Origin: Acidobacteriaceae bacterium
Lineage (GTDB): Bacteria; Acidobacteriota; Terriglobia; Terriglobales; Acidobacteriaceae
Direction: 5' to 3'
Length of the DNA stretch: 47,786 nucleotides
Assembly (NCBI GenBank): GCA_003165075.1
Contig: PLSM01000051.1
Span: forward strand, 1-47,786
Part shown: one piece after another, positions 1 to 8,524 of the stretch
Layout of the letters: the number at the start of each line of letters is the position of its first letter
Numbering within the stretch: the first letter of the stretch is position 1
Notes under the pieces: generated by a model
Seen by the model: the letters and a program-made list of their open reading frames with translations, nothing else
Databases searched by the model: none
Told to the model about the DNA's origin: nothing
Position numbers and translations under genes: made by a program

Positions 1-785
1 ATGGCTACCTCGAAACTGCTCCAGTTCGCGTTGAAGTTGAACAATCGGTTCGGGAATAGAAGATGCGCTCTTGTGCCTCAATACCAACCGTCCTCGCCGG
101 CTGATTCAACGTAACAAGGTCAGCTAAATCGCGTCACGCATCCTTGCCGAAATCTCACAGTTCTCGGCGTCCTACCTGTTTCTCAACCCGCACCTTTTGG
201 AACGGCTGGTTCGGGGAGATCTGGCTGTTTGTTTTCTTTGATTTAGGGGACGTGTTTTCAGAGCCCTTTTGGAACAGTGCTGGTGGCGGGCCATTCGTGG
301 TGGACGACCCGGTGAACGGTGGCGCTCTGCCGGTCCCGGCGCTTTTTGTCTGAACGGCCAATTCTCTCTTCAAGGCATAGCCTTTGAGCAACCTTGCAGC
401 CGACGTGTCGGTAGCGGGGAACGTAGGCAGCGATTACAGTGGTCTGCCGGCAAAAAAGGGCATTCTTATGAACTGAGTCTGTGCGATGTGGCTGCCTCAT
501 CGAATCGATGATCCGGGTGTTATCCAGCTTATTACACCCGATTGACAGACTGACCGCACAGAACCCGACTAAGAGAGTGTTCTGTCTGGATGGCCCACTA
601 TGCGCCCTGGGCCGAGGCAGTAGTCTTCCGAGTCCAGACTTGGTGCCTTGATCGCCAAGTACTCCGTCGAGCGAGGTCACACCGCGCCATCCATCCGCCA
701 GACTAATGCCACGCCATAGCCAGCCTGAACACAGGGGCTCTCTCCGGCCGGCCGAGGAGGCCCACGGCCGGATAGGCTTGAAAAT
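1..785. other. Non-coding or unrecognised left edge
   Basis: I see no gene that I can support here. Short open frames occur on both strands (for example 144-353 plus and 258-680 minus), but they overlap one another, have no clear ribosome binding site and show no recognisable motif. The frame opening with ATG at base 1 closes after 37 codons. The only structure I can point to is the G+C-rich hairpin at 744-771, just downstream of the large minus-strand gene. Confidence 0.5.
744..771 (-). terminator. G+C-rich hairpin downstream of the propeller gene
   Basis: CCGGCCG at 744-750 pairs with CGGCCGG at 765-771, giving a 7-bp stem with a 14-base loop. It starts 15 bases after the stop codon of the minus-strand gene ending at 786. 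There is no T-run after the stem on the minus strand, so it is not a classical intrinsic terminator. It may still end or protect that transcript. Confidence 0.35.
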
Positions 786-3700
786 CTAGTTCACGGTTAA
801 CGTAAATGTCGTCGTTGCCTTTGTGCTGGCCGTGTCGTTGCCGGTTCCGGTTACTGTGATTGTGTAGCTACCGGCGGTTGTTCGCGGGTTTGTCGTGGTG
901 TTTGAGCTGCTAATGCCACCGCATCCTGCCAGACTCCCCAGCACTACAATCACAGCCAGAAGACCCAACACCGACTGCCATTTGCGCTGCCGTGCCGGAA
1001 TCCACAGGAAGACAAGCAAAGCTAAGGCTACACCGGTGCCCGTACCATCCCATCCCCTGCCCGGTCGGGGCCCGGGCAGCGAGTTGCTGATAGCCGCCGT
1101 CGTATTTACCGTCACGGTTGAAGTTCCGCTCTGTGTACCGGAAGTGAGCGTCACCGTCTGGCCGCCGAGGCAGGTGGGCAGGTCTGTCGCACCGGCGGGA
1201 CTTGAGGTTACCGCGCATGTCAACGTGACGGTTCCCGCATATCCCGTGCTTGAGCTTACCGTTATGGTGGAAGTGCCTGGTGCACCGGGCGCCACAGTTA
1301 ACGCAGTTGCAGCCAGGGAATAGTCGGCCGTTGTCACGGTCACCGTAGCCGTGTTCGATGTGCCGTTGTAGATCGATGAACCGGTTGCATCCGGTGTGTA
1401 GCTGGCAGTCAGAGTGTCACTACCAGTACTTAGAGAGCCAGCGGGAACGTCGATCTTCGCAACGCCGCCGCTCAGCGGCGTGGCAGTAGAGCTATAGTTG
1501 CCGCTTACCACGATTACCGAGCCGGTGGGTATGGGATTGCCTGCGCCACCGCTGACTGCCACCGTCACTTGCAAGGTCTGATCTGTGCGGATGCTGGATG
1601 AAGACGGCGTCACCTTCACCACCGGAGTGATTTTAGCTGGCAGGTTGACCGTGTAAGCGGCTGTGTCCACCGCGCTATTGGTGTACCCTGTCTCTACCGC
1701 GATGGCCTCCAGCGTCTCCGTCGCGCTTACCGTGATCGCGCCCGTGTACTTGGCTGACGACGTAGTCGGCGTTGTCCCGTTGGTGGTGTAGTAAATCGTG
1801 GTTCCGCCGGTCGAGTCGCTGATGGTTACCGACTGCGACGCGGTGTACGTCCCGCCCGGCGGCGAGAACGTCGGCGTTGGCAGCACCGGTACGATGGTGT
1901 AAGCAGCCGAGCCCACCGGACTGTTGGTATAGACCTTTTCGACTGCAATGGCCTCCAACGTCTCGGTCGCGCTCACCGTGATCGGCCCGCTGTACTCCAT
2001 TGATGAGGTTGTAGGCGTTGTCCCGTTGGTGGTGTAGTAGATGGTCGTTCCCGCTGTCGCGTCGCTGATGGTCACCGACTGCGCACTCGTGTACGTTCCG
2101 GCCCCTGGAGTGAACGTCGGCGTCGGAAGCACGGGAGCGATGGTATAAGTAGCCGTGCCCACCGGACTGTTGGTGTAGCCCGTCTCTGCTGCGATGGCTT
2201 CCAGCGTCTCTGTTGCGCTCACCGTAATCGGGCCGCTATACACCGTGGAGGAAGTCGTCGGAGTCGTTCCGTTGGTGGTGTAGTAAATAGTTGTGCCCGC
2301 CGTTGCGTCATTGATGGCCACCGACTGCGACGTTGTGTACGTCCCGGCTGCTGGCGAGAATATTGGGGCAGGCAGCGTCGCGCTGATCGTGTAAGCCGCT
2401 GCGGCTACCGCGCTGTTTGTGTAACCCGCTTCGACCGCAACGGCCTGCAGCGTCTCTGCCGTCCTCACGTTGATCGCACTCGAGTACACTGCCGACGACG
2501 TGGTTGGAGTGGTTCCGTCCGTCGTGTAATAGATGGTTGCGCCTACGGATCCGCTGGTGATACTCACCGATTGCGCCGTGCTATATGCTCCACCGGAAGG
2601 GCTGAACAAAGGTGACATCAAGACCGGCGGAGCGCTTGATCCGGTCGTATAGACCCAGTTCAGAACCTTTTGGCTGGAAGTAAGTCCTCCGGTGCCGCCT
2701 GTGAATCCTACGTATGCCGTACTGCCGCCGACAATAGAGGGGATATTCACCGTCCAATTCGTGGAATACGCCGCTCCGGTCACCATGTCTGTGATCGTCA
2801 TCGAAAGGACGGTACCGTTGTAAGCCAGGTCAATCTCCATCGTATCGTCGCTGTGCAGGTTGATCCCTGTTGTGCTTAGATCAATGGCCGGAACCGTCGG
2901 GCTGGCCCCGTTGATATAAAGGCCGGTTGAATCCGGTCCCTCGCCGGCATTGTCATATAGATCGAACTTTATCCCGACGCTATTGGCAATTCCCTGATAT
3001 CCCAAACCTGATCCCGGGTTGCCAAGCGCATAGACGTTATTTCCCTGGATCGCGAAAGTAATACCGTCGCCAGCCGGATTGGATAATTGAAAACTGAAGC
3101 TCGATGTGAATGCTTGAACGTTCACCTGCTGGTAGTACCATGCGGATCCCGCTTCACCCAGTCCTCCATTCGTCAGTTGCAGACGGGTATCATCCAGGTC
3201 GGTGCTGCCGTTCAAAATCATGATTCCCGCAGTTCCTGCAAATCCGACCGGAAAGTTGATGTCTGTTTGTCCTATGTTCAGTGTGTAGGCCGCGCTTGCC
3301 ACCGAGCTATTGATCAGGCCGGATGCCACGGCAATTGCTTTCAGAGTCTCGGTGGTGCTAACTAATACAGGCACAGTGTACTGTGTTGAAGCGGTCGTCG
3401 GCGTGGTTCCGTCGGTAGTGTAATAAATCGTTGCTCCCGCGGTGGAATCGCTGATAGTTACTGAAAGAGGTTGTGCAAAAGTACCGCCGCCTGGACTGAA
3501 GGTCGGCGTTGCAGCCTGCACAGAGTCGACATACGTTGCAGAGGTCACCGCACTCTGCAGGTAGCCCGCCGCACTGGCTATGGCCCGGATCGTGGTTGTA
3601 GCCGTGATCGTAATCGGGGTTGAGTAAACCGCAGACGCAACAGTTGGCATACTGCCATCCAACGTGTAATAGATGGTTGCGCCCGTGGTCGCATCGCTGA

Positions 3701-5435
3701 TAGTGACGGCAAGACTGCCACTAAAAGATCCAGCACCTGGGCTTAGTGTCGGAGTCGCTGCCAATTGCTCCCCATTCAGCAGCCCATACACGCTCAGCTG
3801 TCCTTGCGCTCCCACATACACTTTCCCATTTACCACCGTCGGCACTGTGAACTTGACCGCGGGACCGGGATTATCTCGTGTGGCATTTGTGCTGCTCGAA
3901 TAGAGGGTTGTGCTTGGATTACTGGCATCGTGGGCCTGAAGAACGGATGGACCTTGTGTCTTGTAGGCTTCAGAGTCGATGGTCCAGACAATCCCCTGCG
4001 TATCTCCGTTCGCCGAGATAGATGGGTTCGCTCCTGGAAAACCGTACGTTTCTGAGGATGTGGCGGTGGGACCTGTGAGTTGCCCATTGACGAGCGGAAA
4101 TGCCTTGAGAGTGTCAATCTGGCCCCAGTAATAGACAGTCCCGTTCCAATATGCAGGCGAGGTCCAGGTGCCAAACTGCCCAACCGTGTAGGGAAGCCCC
4201 TGCACCACCTGATCGCCCGCGGTGTTATATCCACCTAGATTCTCGCGGTTAAGCAGGTACACTTCACCCCATTTTCCTGCCTGCACCAGCAAATGGGGAT
4301 AACTCCCAGTGGTCTGATTGGGAACAATCAAGACTCCGCCGGATCCCAGGTCTCCATCGTTAGCGTCCAGCGAGGCCTGATTCGAAGGAGTGAATTCATC
4401 CCTGATTGTCGGCACGCCGTTGGTCAGATCCAGATCCAACACACTGTCCCCATAGTCCATGCCGGCCGCGTAGGGCGTTGTCGCCGTGTAATCGCCGTTA
4501 CCCGTCGCAACAAACATCCGGCCGTACGGATGATTCACCGGATCGACTACCTCCGCAGCTAGACCGGAGCCTCCCATCCAAACCCCAGAGCCGACACCAT
4601 TCGCAGAGGTGCAGAATACCCCTGTCTGTTTCAGAGTCTGCGCGTGATAGCCCATAATCCACCCGTGCCATGGGCCGGCATCGCCGTGAGAAGCGAATGC
4701 GATATAGACGATACCATTGAGCAGCAATAGACCAGGCCGTTGATTCTCCCATTCCGCGTCAAAGGTCAATGTGCCGCCGGAACTGCCGCTTCCTGTTCCC
4801 GAGACTGTCGCGGTAATCACCACTGGGCCGCCGAACTTCTCCGCTCCCGAGGTTATATCCAGCGCGTGCAAACGCTGCACGAAGGCGGTACCCTCGTTGG
4901 TCGCGCTCACCACGTAAAGCGTTCCGGACGACGGATCGATCACCGGAGTGCCGGTAATGCCCACCTCGGGGATGATGTCGGTTCCCACATCGTTCGACGA
5001 CACTGTTGTTGCGCCTGCCGCTGCTCCGTGGGCCGAAGTGAGCATCGACGCAAACCACAGGGGGTTCGCATTTGCGCCTCCGTTGCTGTCGGCATCGAAT
5101 GCGTACATGCTGTCGTGCTCGGTTGCCACAAACACCACATTGTGCGACACCCCACCAATCGTTACGTTTTGAAGATAGAGCGGCTGAGCATAGACGTATC
5201 CGTCCACAGCCTGCGAGAAGAGCTTGCCGAAATGCGTCGGGTTCACATCCGAGGTATTAAGGATCGTCTCGTTGAGGTTCTGCCCCGTGCGCGCGATATC
5301 GTTGTGCCAGGTAGTCACACTCAACTGCGCATGCATCAGATTGCCGGCCGCCAGAAGGAGCCCCACTCCAAGAATTCCTCGCAGGCCGCTGCACAGTTCC
5401 GACAGTACCCCTGGCGCTCCACGCGAAATTGACAT
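786..5435 (-). CDS. Very large secreted PQQ-like propeller protein with lectin and chitobiase-like repeats
   Basis: 1549 residues, probably exported and acting at the cell surface or in the periplasm; substrate unknown. An N-terminal hydrophobic signal-like segment (about residues 19-36, ending MHAQ) is followed by a PQQ/quinoprotein-like beta-propeller (about 40-555). Next come two chitobiase C-terminal-type (CHB_HEX_C_1) repeats, a legume-type (L-type) lectin-like domain (about 720-930), four more repeats with the YYTT(D/N)GTTPTTSS core, a bacterial Ig-like domain and a Ser/Thr-rich domain. Near the C terminus is a hydrophobic stretch ending in a lipobox-like LAGCGG, then a short Thr-rich tail; this tail type is known from acidobacterial secreted proteins. 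The start is supported by AGGAGG at 5448-5453, 12 bases before ATG. The gene is monocistronic. A sugar-binding or adhesive role is inferred from the lectin domain; the enzymatic activity of the propeller is not known. Confidence 0.85.
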   Translation of the reverse strand: MSISRGAPGVLSELCSGLRGILGVGLLLAAGNLMHAQLSVTTWHNDIARTGQNLNETILNTSDVNPTHFGKLFSQAVDGYVYAQPLYLQNVTIGGVSHNVVFVATEHDSMYAFDADSNGGANANPLWFASMLTSAHGAAAGATTVSSNDVGTDIIPEVGITGTPVIDPSSGTLYVVSATNEGTAFVQRLHALDITSGAEKFGGPVVITATVSGTGSGSSGGTLTFDAEWENQRPGLLLLNGIVYIAFASHGDAGPWHGWIMGYHAQTLKQTGVFCTSANGVGSGVWMGGSGLAAEVVDPVNHPYGRMFVATGNGDYTATTPYAAGMDYGDSVLDLDLTNGVPTIRDEFTPSNQASLDANDGDLGSGGVLIVPNQTTGSYPHLLVQAGKWGEVYLLNRENLGGYNTAGDQVVQGLPYTVGQFGTWTSPAYWNGTVYYWGQIDTLKAFPLVNGQLTGPTATSSETYGFPGANPSISANGDTQGIVWTIDSEAYKTQGPSVLQAHDASNPSTTLYSSSTNATRDNPGPAVKFTVPTVVNGKVYVGAQGQLSVYGLLNGEQLAATPTLSPGAGSFSGSLAVTISDATTGATIYYTLDGSMPTVASAVYSTPITITATTTIRAIASAAGYLQSAVTSATYVDSVQAATPTFSPGGGTFAQPLSVTISDSTAGATIYYTTDGTTPTTASTQYTVPVLVSTTETLKAIAVASGLINSSVASAAYTLNIGQTDINFPVGFAGTAGIMILNGSTDLDDTRLQLTNGGLGEAGSAWYYQQVNVQAFTSSFSFQLSNPAGDGITFAIQGNNVYALGNPGSGLGYQGIANSVGIKFDLYDNAGEGPDSTGLYINGASPTVPAIDLSTTGINLHSDDTMEIDLAYNGTVLSMTITDMVTGAAYSTNWTVNIPSIVGGSTAYVGFTGGTGGLTSSQKVLNWVYTTGSSAPPVLMSPLFSPSGGAYSTAQSVSITSGSVGATIYYTTDGTTPTTSSAVYSSAINVRTAETLQAVAVEAGYTNSAVAAAAYTISATLPAPIFSPAAGTYTTSQSVAINDATAGTTIYYTTNGTTPTTSSTVYSGPITVSATETLEAIAAETGYTNSPVGTATYTIAPVLPTPTFTPGAGTYTSAQSVTISDATAGTTIYYTTNGTTPTTSSMEYSGPITVSATETLEAIAVEKVYTNSPVGSAAYTIVPVLPTPTFSPPGGTYTASQSVTISDSTGGTTIYYTTNGTTPTTSSAKYTGAITVSATETLEAIAVETGYTNSAVDTAAYTVNLPAKITPVVKVTPSSSSIRTDQTLQVTVAVSGGAGNPIPTGSVIVVSGNYSSTATPLSGGVAKIDVPAGSLSTGSDTLTASYTPDATGSSIYNGTSNTATVTVTTADYSLAATALTVAPGAPGTSTITVSSSTGYAGTVTLTCAVTSSPAGATDLPTCLGGQTVTLTSGTQSGTSTVTVNTTAAISNSLPGPRPGRGWDGTGTGVALALLVFLWIPARQRKWQSVLGLLAVIVVLGSLAGCGGISSSNTTTNPRTTAGSYTITVTGTGNDTASTKATTTFTLTVN
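1641..2624 (-). repeat. Four tandem ~246-bp repeats encoding CHB_HEX_C_1-type units
   Basis: Four consecutive units of about 82 codons lie inside the propeller gene. Each contains an IYYTT(D/N)GTTPTTSS core and an ETL(E/Q)A(I/V)A segment, and the motif encoding the unit end recurs near 1651, 1897, 2142 and 2388. The three units nearest the C terminus are the most alike. Two further, more diverged units lie upstream of the lectin domain (about 3270-3770). Confidence 0.8.
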
Positions 5436-5945
5436 AAGGGAAATAATCCTCCTGTTTTGACTAGTCCTCGAGAAAGGGCCATCAACCGCCCACGCATTCT
5501 CTTGCTTTGCAAGATCTTTACGTTAACAGATATTCTTTGCTTGCTCGCGTTCCATTCCGCATGAGGGGACGAATCGGCTGAGGCTAGACCAAACTACACA
5601 TGTTCCCTACTTTCCATATTTACTATCCATGACCGCCAAAACTGCTGGAATGGAGAATGTATGCTCAGACCTATTCACATCTGCAAACGAACATATCCAC
5701 TCTATTTTAAATAATTTACACAAGAACCCTGTAAAACTAAGGCCTTGCCTCAAATAGCGCCCAAGGAAGCTGACGTTCTGCCACTGAACTACTCCCGCTT
5801 CGCTCCTCATTATAGCCAGAGGAGGCCGTCATGTCAGCGAAACTTGCACGCACTTTACACCAGTGCACCTCTTTTGCCCGCAGGAAGAGACGGCTCCTTT
5901 CTGGAGAGCCGCGTTTAACGAGATTGCAGGCATCTATGGTGGACT
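5436..5945. other. Intergenic region between propeller gene and priming transferase
   Basis: This A+T-rich stretch (especially 5590-5740) presumably holds the promoter of the minus-strand propeller gene; I could not assign convincing -35/-10 boxes. It contains the tRNA-Gly fragment at 5765-5798. The open frames on either strand have no recognisable product, and the minus-strand frame at 5607-5810 simply reads through the tRNA fragment. Confidence 0.5.
5765..5798 (-). pseudogene. 5' half of a tRNA-Gly gene, truncated in the anticodon loop
   Basis: Read on the minus strand from 5798, the sequence begins GCGGGAGTAGTTCAGTGG, which is a tRNA-Gly acceptor strand, positions 8-9 and D arm. It continues with AGAACG and TCAGC, the 5' strand of the anticodon stem, then TTCC. 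From there it no longer matches: no sequence complementary to TCAGC follows, and no T arm or 3' acceptor strand is found in the next 150 bases. It is therefore a 34-base tRNA remnant. The break inside the anticodon loop is a common crossover position for tyrosine integrases, although no integrase is visible in this window. Confidence 0.7.
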
Positions 5946-6680
5946 CTAGCCTTCCGCAGAACTACGCACCTGCGGCGATTTGGGGCTCACCATGTCTCCC
6001 GCGCTTATATAGATTGGAATGGTTGGACGGGTATGTTCGACAGTCGGGCCTTTTGCGGGCAATACGCAGAAAAGAAATGTCGATGCAACAATTTGCATGT
6101 CGGAGGAAAGGGTGGCTTTACACATGTAGCAGGCATCCATCCGTGCCTTCAGAGGCTTGATCCGTTCTGCATAAAACAGATCAATACTGTCGGCATCGAC
6201 ATTCCGCAGGATTTCTCCCTCACAGCGAAATGCGATCGTAGCCACTCCAGTAATGCCGGGCCGATAGGGCATGTTCCTTAGCTCAGCATATTGAGGCAAC
6301 TTGGGTCGAGGGCCAACCAAGCTCATATCCCCGCGGAGCACATTGTAGAATTGCGGGAGTTCATCGAGCTTGAATTTCCGCAGGAATCGCCCAAAGGGCG
6401 TTACACGCAGGTCGCCGTCCTTTGTGAGGCCTGGACCCACAGTCACTCCGCGATCTTCGGTCATGCTCCGAAATTTGTAGATCCGGAAGAGCCGACCGCC
6501 CAAGCCCACTCGATCTTGGGAAAAAACCGCCTTCCCTTTCGAGGTAATCCGAACGCCCAGGGCAATGAGCAACATCGGCAACCCAAACACGAGCAAAACA
6601 GACACGGCGACGACAATATCAAAAATGCGCCTGGTACGGGAGACGATCCACCGGCTCGCAGGAGGGGCGTTTAGGCACAC
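5946..6680 (-). CDS. Bacterial sugar transferase (polyprenyl-phosphate phosphoglycosyl transferase)
   Basis: This enzyme transfers a sugar-1-phosphate from a nucleotide sugar to undecaprenyl phosphate at the inner face of the membrane, the first step of exopolysaccharide repeat-unit assembly. It has the family signature: one N-terminal hydrophobic segment (FDIVVAVSVLLVFGLPMLL), then FSQDRVG, KFRSM, the (D)ELPQFYNVLRGDMSLVGPRP core and YRPGITG. It belongs to the small single-domain (PssY/WcaJ C-domain) class. The start is uncertain. An ATG-headed frame runs from 6776 but adds a Cys-rich, atypical leader. The GTG at 6678-6680, giving 244 residues, fits the family length and overlaps the end of the upstream small ORF, suggesting translational coupling. 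The other biosynthetic genes lie more than 12 kb away, beyond the chemosensory operon. Confidence 0.88.
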   Translation of the reverse strand: MCLNAPPASRWIVSRTRRIFDIVVAVSVLLVFGLPMLLIALGVRITSKGKAVFSQDRVGLGGRLFRIYKFRSMTEDRGVTVGPGLTKDGDLRVTPFGRFLRKFKLDELPQFYNVLRGDMSLVGPRPKLPQYAELRNMPYRPGITGVATIAFRCEGEILRNVDADSIDLFYAERIKPLKARMDACYMCKATLSSDMQIVASTFLFCVLPAKGPTVEHTRPTIPIYISAGDMVSPKSPQVRSSAEG

Positions 6681-6892
6681 TTCAAACGAAGCTGGCCAAG
6701 TGCATTCACAAGGAGAAACGTAAGAAGACAAATCACTGAGATGAACAATATCAGAAAGACAGGATTCGTGTTCCAACAGAAACCTTCCCCCCCCACGCCA
6801 ATACTGGGACCCTCAGATTTTCGTATTGCAAGCAGTATAGAGTCAATAGACTTCGTAGTCAAAAAAGCCATTTCACGTTGGACGACAACCAT
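6671..6892 (-). CDS. Possible small single-pass membrane protein upstream of the sugar transferase
   Basis: A 73-codon frame with one strong hydrophobic segment in its second half (FLILFISVICLLTFLLV), followed by a short basic tail. Its stop overlaps the proposed GTG start of the sugar transferase by 10 bases, an arrangement typical of coupled genes. No Shine-Dalgarno sequence precedes its ATG. It matches no family I know. It could instead be the true N-terminal part of the sugar transferase separated by a frameshift, or a chance frame. Confidence 0.35.
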   Translation of the reverse strand: MVVVQREMAFLTTKSIDSILLAIRKSEGPSIGVGGEGFCWNTNPVFLILFISVICLLTFLLVNALGQLRLKCA

Positions 6893-8524
6893 GAAGATCA
6901 GATTAGGTCAACGCAGGAGCACAACCTTCCATTTTGGAACTCTCTCCTAAACAGTTAGAAAACTGTGGAACTTTTTCTGTTCCAACTCTACTAAGATCGA
7001 GCCGCAGTCACATCTGCAGATAGGTCACACCAGTCCTCAGTAAATGGGCTTGATATCGCCAACGCCTGTTAGCCAGCTATCCGCTGTAGGCAAATGCTGT
7101 GGTGTGACTAAGGCGAGAATTGAGCCTATCTTCGCTTAAGAGGCTACCATCAAGAGCATTCAACAATATAGCTCCTTTCCGCAGCGCTAACCGCTTATCG
7201 CCGCCTCACCTCTAAGTCTCGCGCATACAATTACAGCGACGACACTTCAGATTTTAGTCATGCACGCCACCTGTGATAACTTCTGTGTTCTCATTTCCTA
7301 ATGCGTAAGCACGGTAGCTTCTACCGGCGGGTATCGACGTCTCAGAGAGCCTGAGTCCAAGCTAAAGCATGAGTCAACACGGAGGGATGCTGGGCTCTTC
7401 GTGTATGGTTGAAATCTCCGACAGTAGGACAGCCCTCGCCGGTCCGACCTTCGTTGAAGTTGCCCGAGTTCGGCGATTCCTGATGTGGGTATTCCTCCAT
7501 GTCTTCCGACCCAGGAAAGACTTTCGACTGCGAAGAAGTAACAGAAAGACCGGAGCGGCCAACCAAATCGGAGACACCCACGGCAGGACATTGAGCATAA
7601 AGAGCACACGTAGATGAAGCAATAGCTAAAGTCAAGGCTACCCAGAGTAACCCGCAAGGACGCGGAGCACGACGAGATTCACAATTGCTCTTCATCATCC
7701 AGACACGGGATATGCGACGGTATACCTCGGTGTGACCATTATCACAATGTTTTCCATTCATAAAACCTAGAGTAAAGGGGAAGTTCAGTTTCAAGCTAGT
7801 AAAACTGATACCTGAAATTTGTACGGGCCATTCTGACCTGTTGGCGAGCTTGGCTTTTCAAAGAACCGTTCTTTCTAGAAGTGGAGCTCGGATTTACCGA
7901 GAGAGCACTGTCGTCGCAGAAGAGCAAACGCGCAAGGGCCGAAGCCAGGCACGCTCACGCGACTAGGGTCCAGTTTACTCGAAGAAGGGCGGCGAGGCAA
8001 TAGAATCACAACTACCGCTCATTCATCCGATAATTACTCCCAGCGGTTCCGTCTTGACGTGCGTGCGGGTGCGCTAGGCTGATTCGGGAGGCACACGATC
8101 GACTCCGATTTCCAGCTGATCTGCCTCCCTGTCGGCCGTCGTCAAACAGCTTGTCTGCCAGCAAGTTAAGTTCGGCCATGAATGCTTAGCATTTCTATGG
8201 CGAGATTTAAAAGCTTTCATTGCCCGTCGTAGCCTCTTGGTAGATCCAATTTGCCTGGAATGGATTCTGGCTTCATCGTCGGGCGGTTTTTTTGATAATT
8301 CTATCTTTGGAGCCGCTCGAAGACATGCGGTGAGTGCACGGCGAAGTTGCCGGCGAGGTCTCAGCAGGGGGGTATAATGGGGCGCTACGTACCAAGGCCG
8401 AACACAGCCAAAACCAACACGGATTTCGCCTGACGATGCAGAACGAGTCTGGCTTTACGGAGTGATTCGCAGAGTTAGCGCTCGAAGTAACTCAAGGCAT
8501 ATTCTTGAGGGAGTCCACCTACGG
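6893..8524. other. Long, poorly coding region between divergent polysaccharide genes
   Basis: About 1.6 kb separates the leftward priming transferase and the rightward Wzi-like gene, so both promoters should lie here. I see an inverted repeat, GTCACACCA at 7024-7032 and TGGTGTGAC at 7100-7108. One minus-strand frame begins with a signal-peptide-like segment (7342-7698, listed separately). The rest shows no recognisable protein or RNA. The region may hold decayed genes. Confidence 0.4.
7342..7698 (-). CDS. Short ORF with signal-peptide-like start, possibly a gene remnant
   Basis: From the double ATG at 7693-7698 the frame encodes 118 residues. The start is basic (KSNCESRRAPRP), followed by a hydrophobic core (CGLLWVALTLAIASSTCAL) and a plausible Ala-X-Ala-like cleavage site (LYAQ). 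The remaining 80 or so residues are polar, low in structure and unlike any family I recognise. No ribosome binding site is obvious. It may be the 5' end of a secreted-protein gene whose remainder has been lost, or a chance frame. Confidence 0.3.
   Translation of the reverse strand: MMKSNCESRRAPRPCGLLWVALTLAIASSTCALYAQCPAVGVSDLVGRSGLSVTSSQSKVFPGSEDMEEYPHQESPNSGNFNEGRTGEGCPTVGDFNHTRRAQHPSVLTHALAWTQAL

Noticed and set aside
258..680. 140-codon minus-strand frame with a lipobox-like SIGC
   Set aside because: No start site or signal peptide at the right place, no family motif, and overlapping frames of equal length exist on the other strand.
1641..2624. CRISPR array
   Set aside because: The repeats are coding, about 246 bp long and without spacers; no cas genes are in the window.
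5607..5810. 67-codon minus-strand frame
   Set aside because: It reads through the tRNA-Gly fragment and has no other support.
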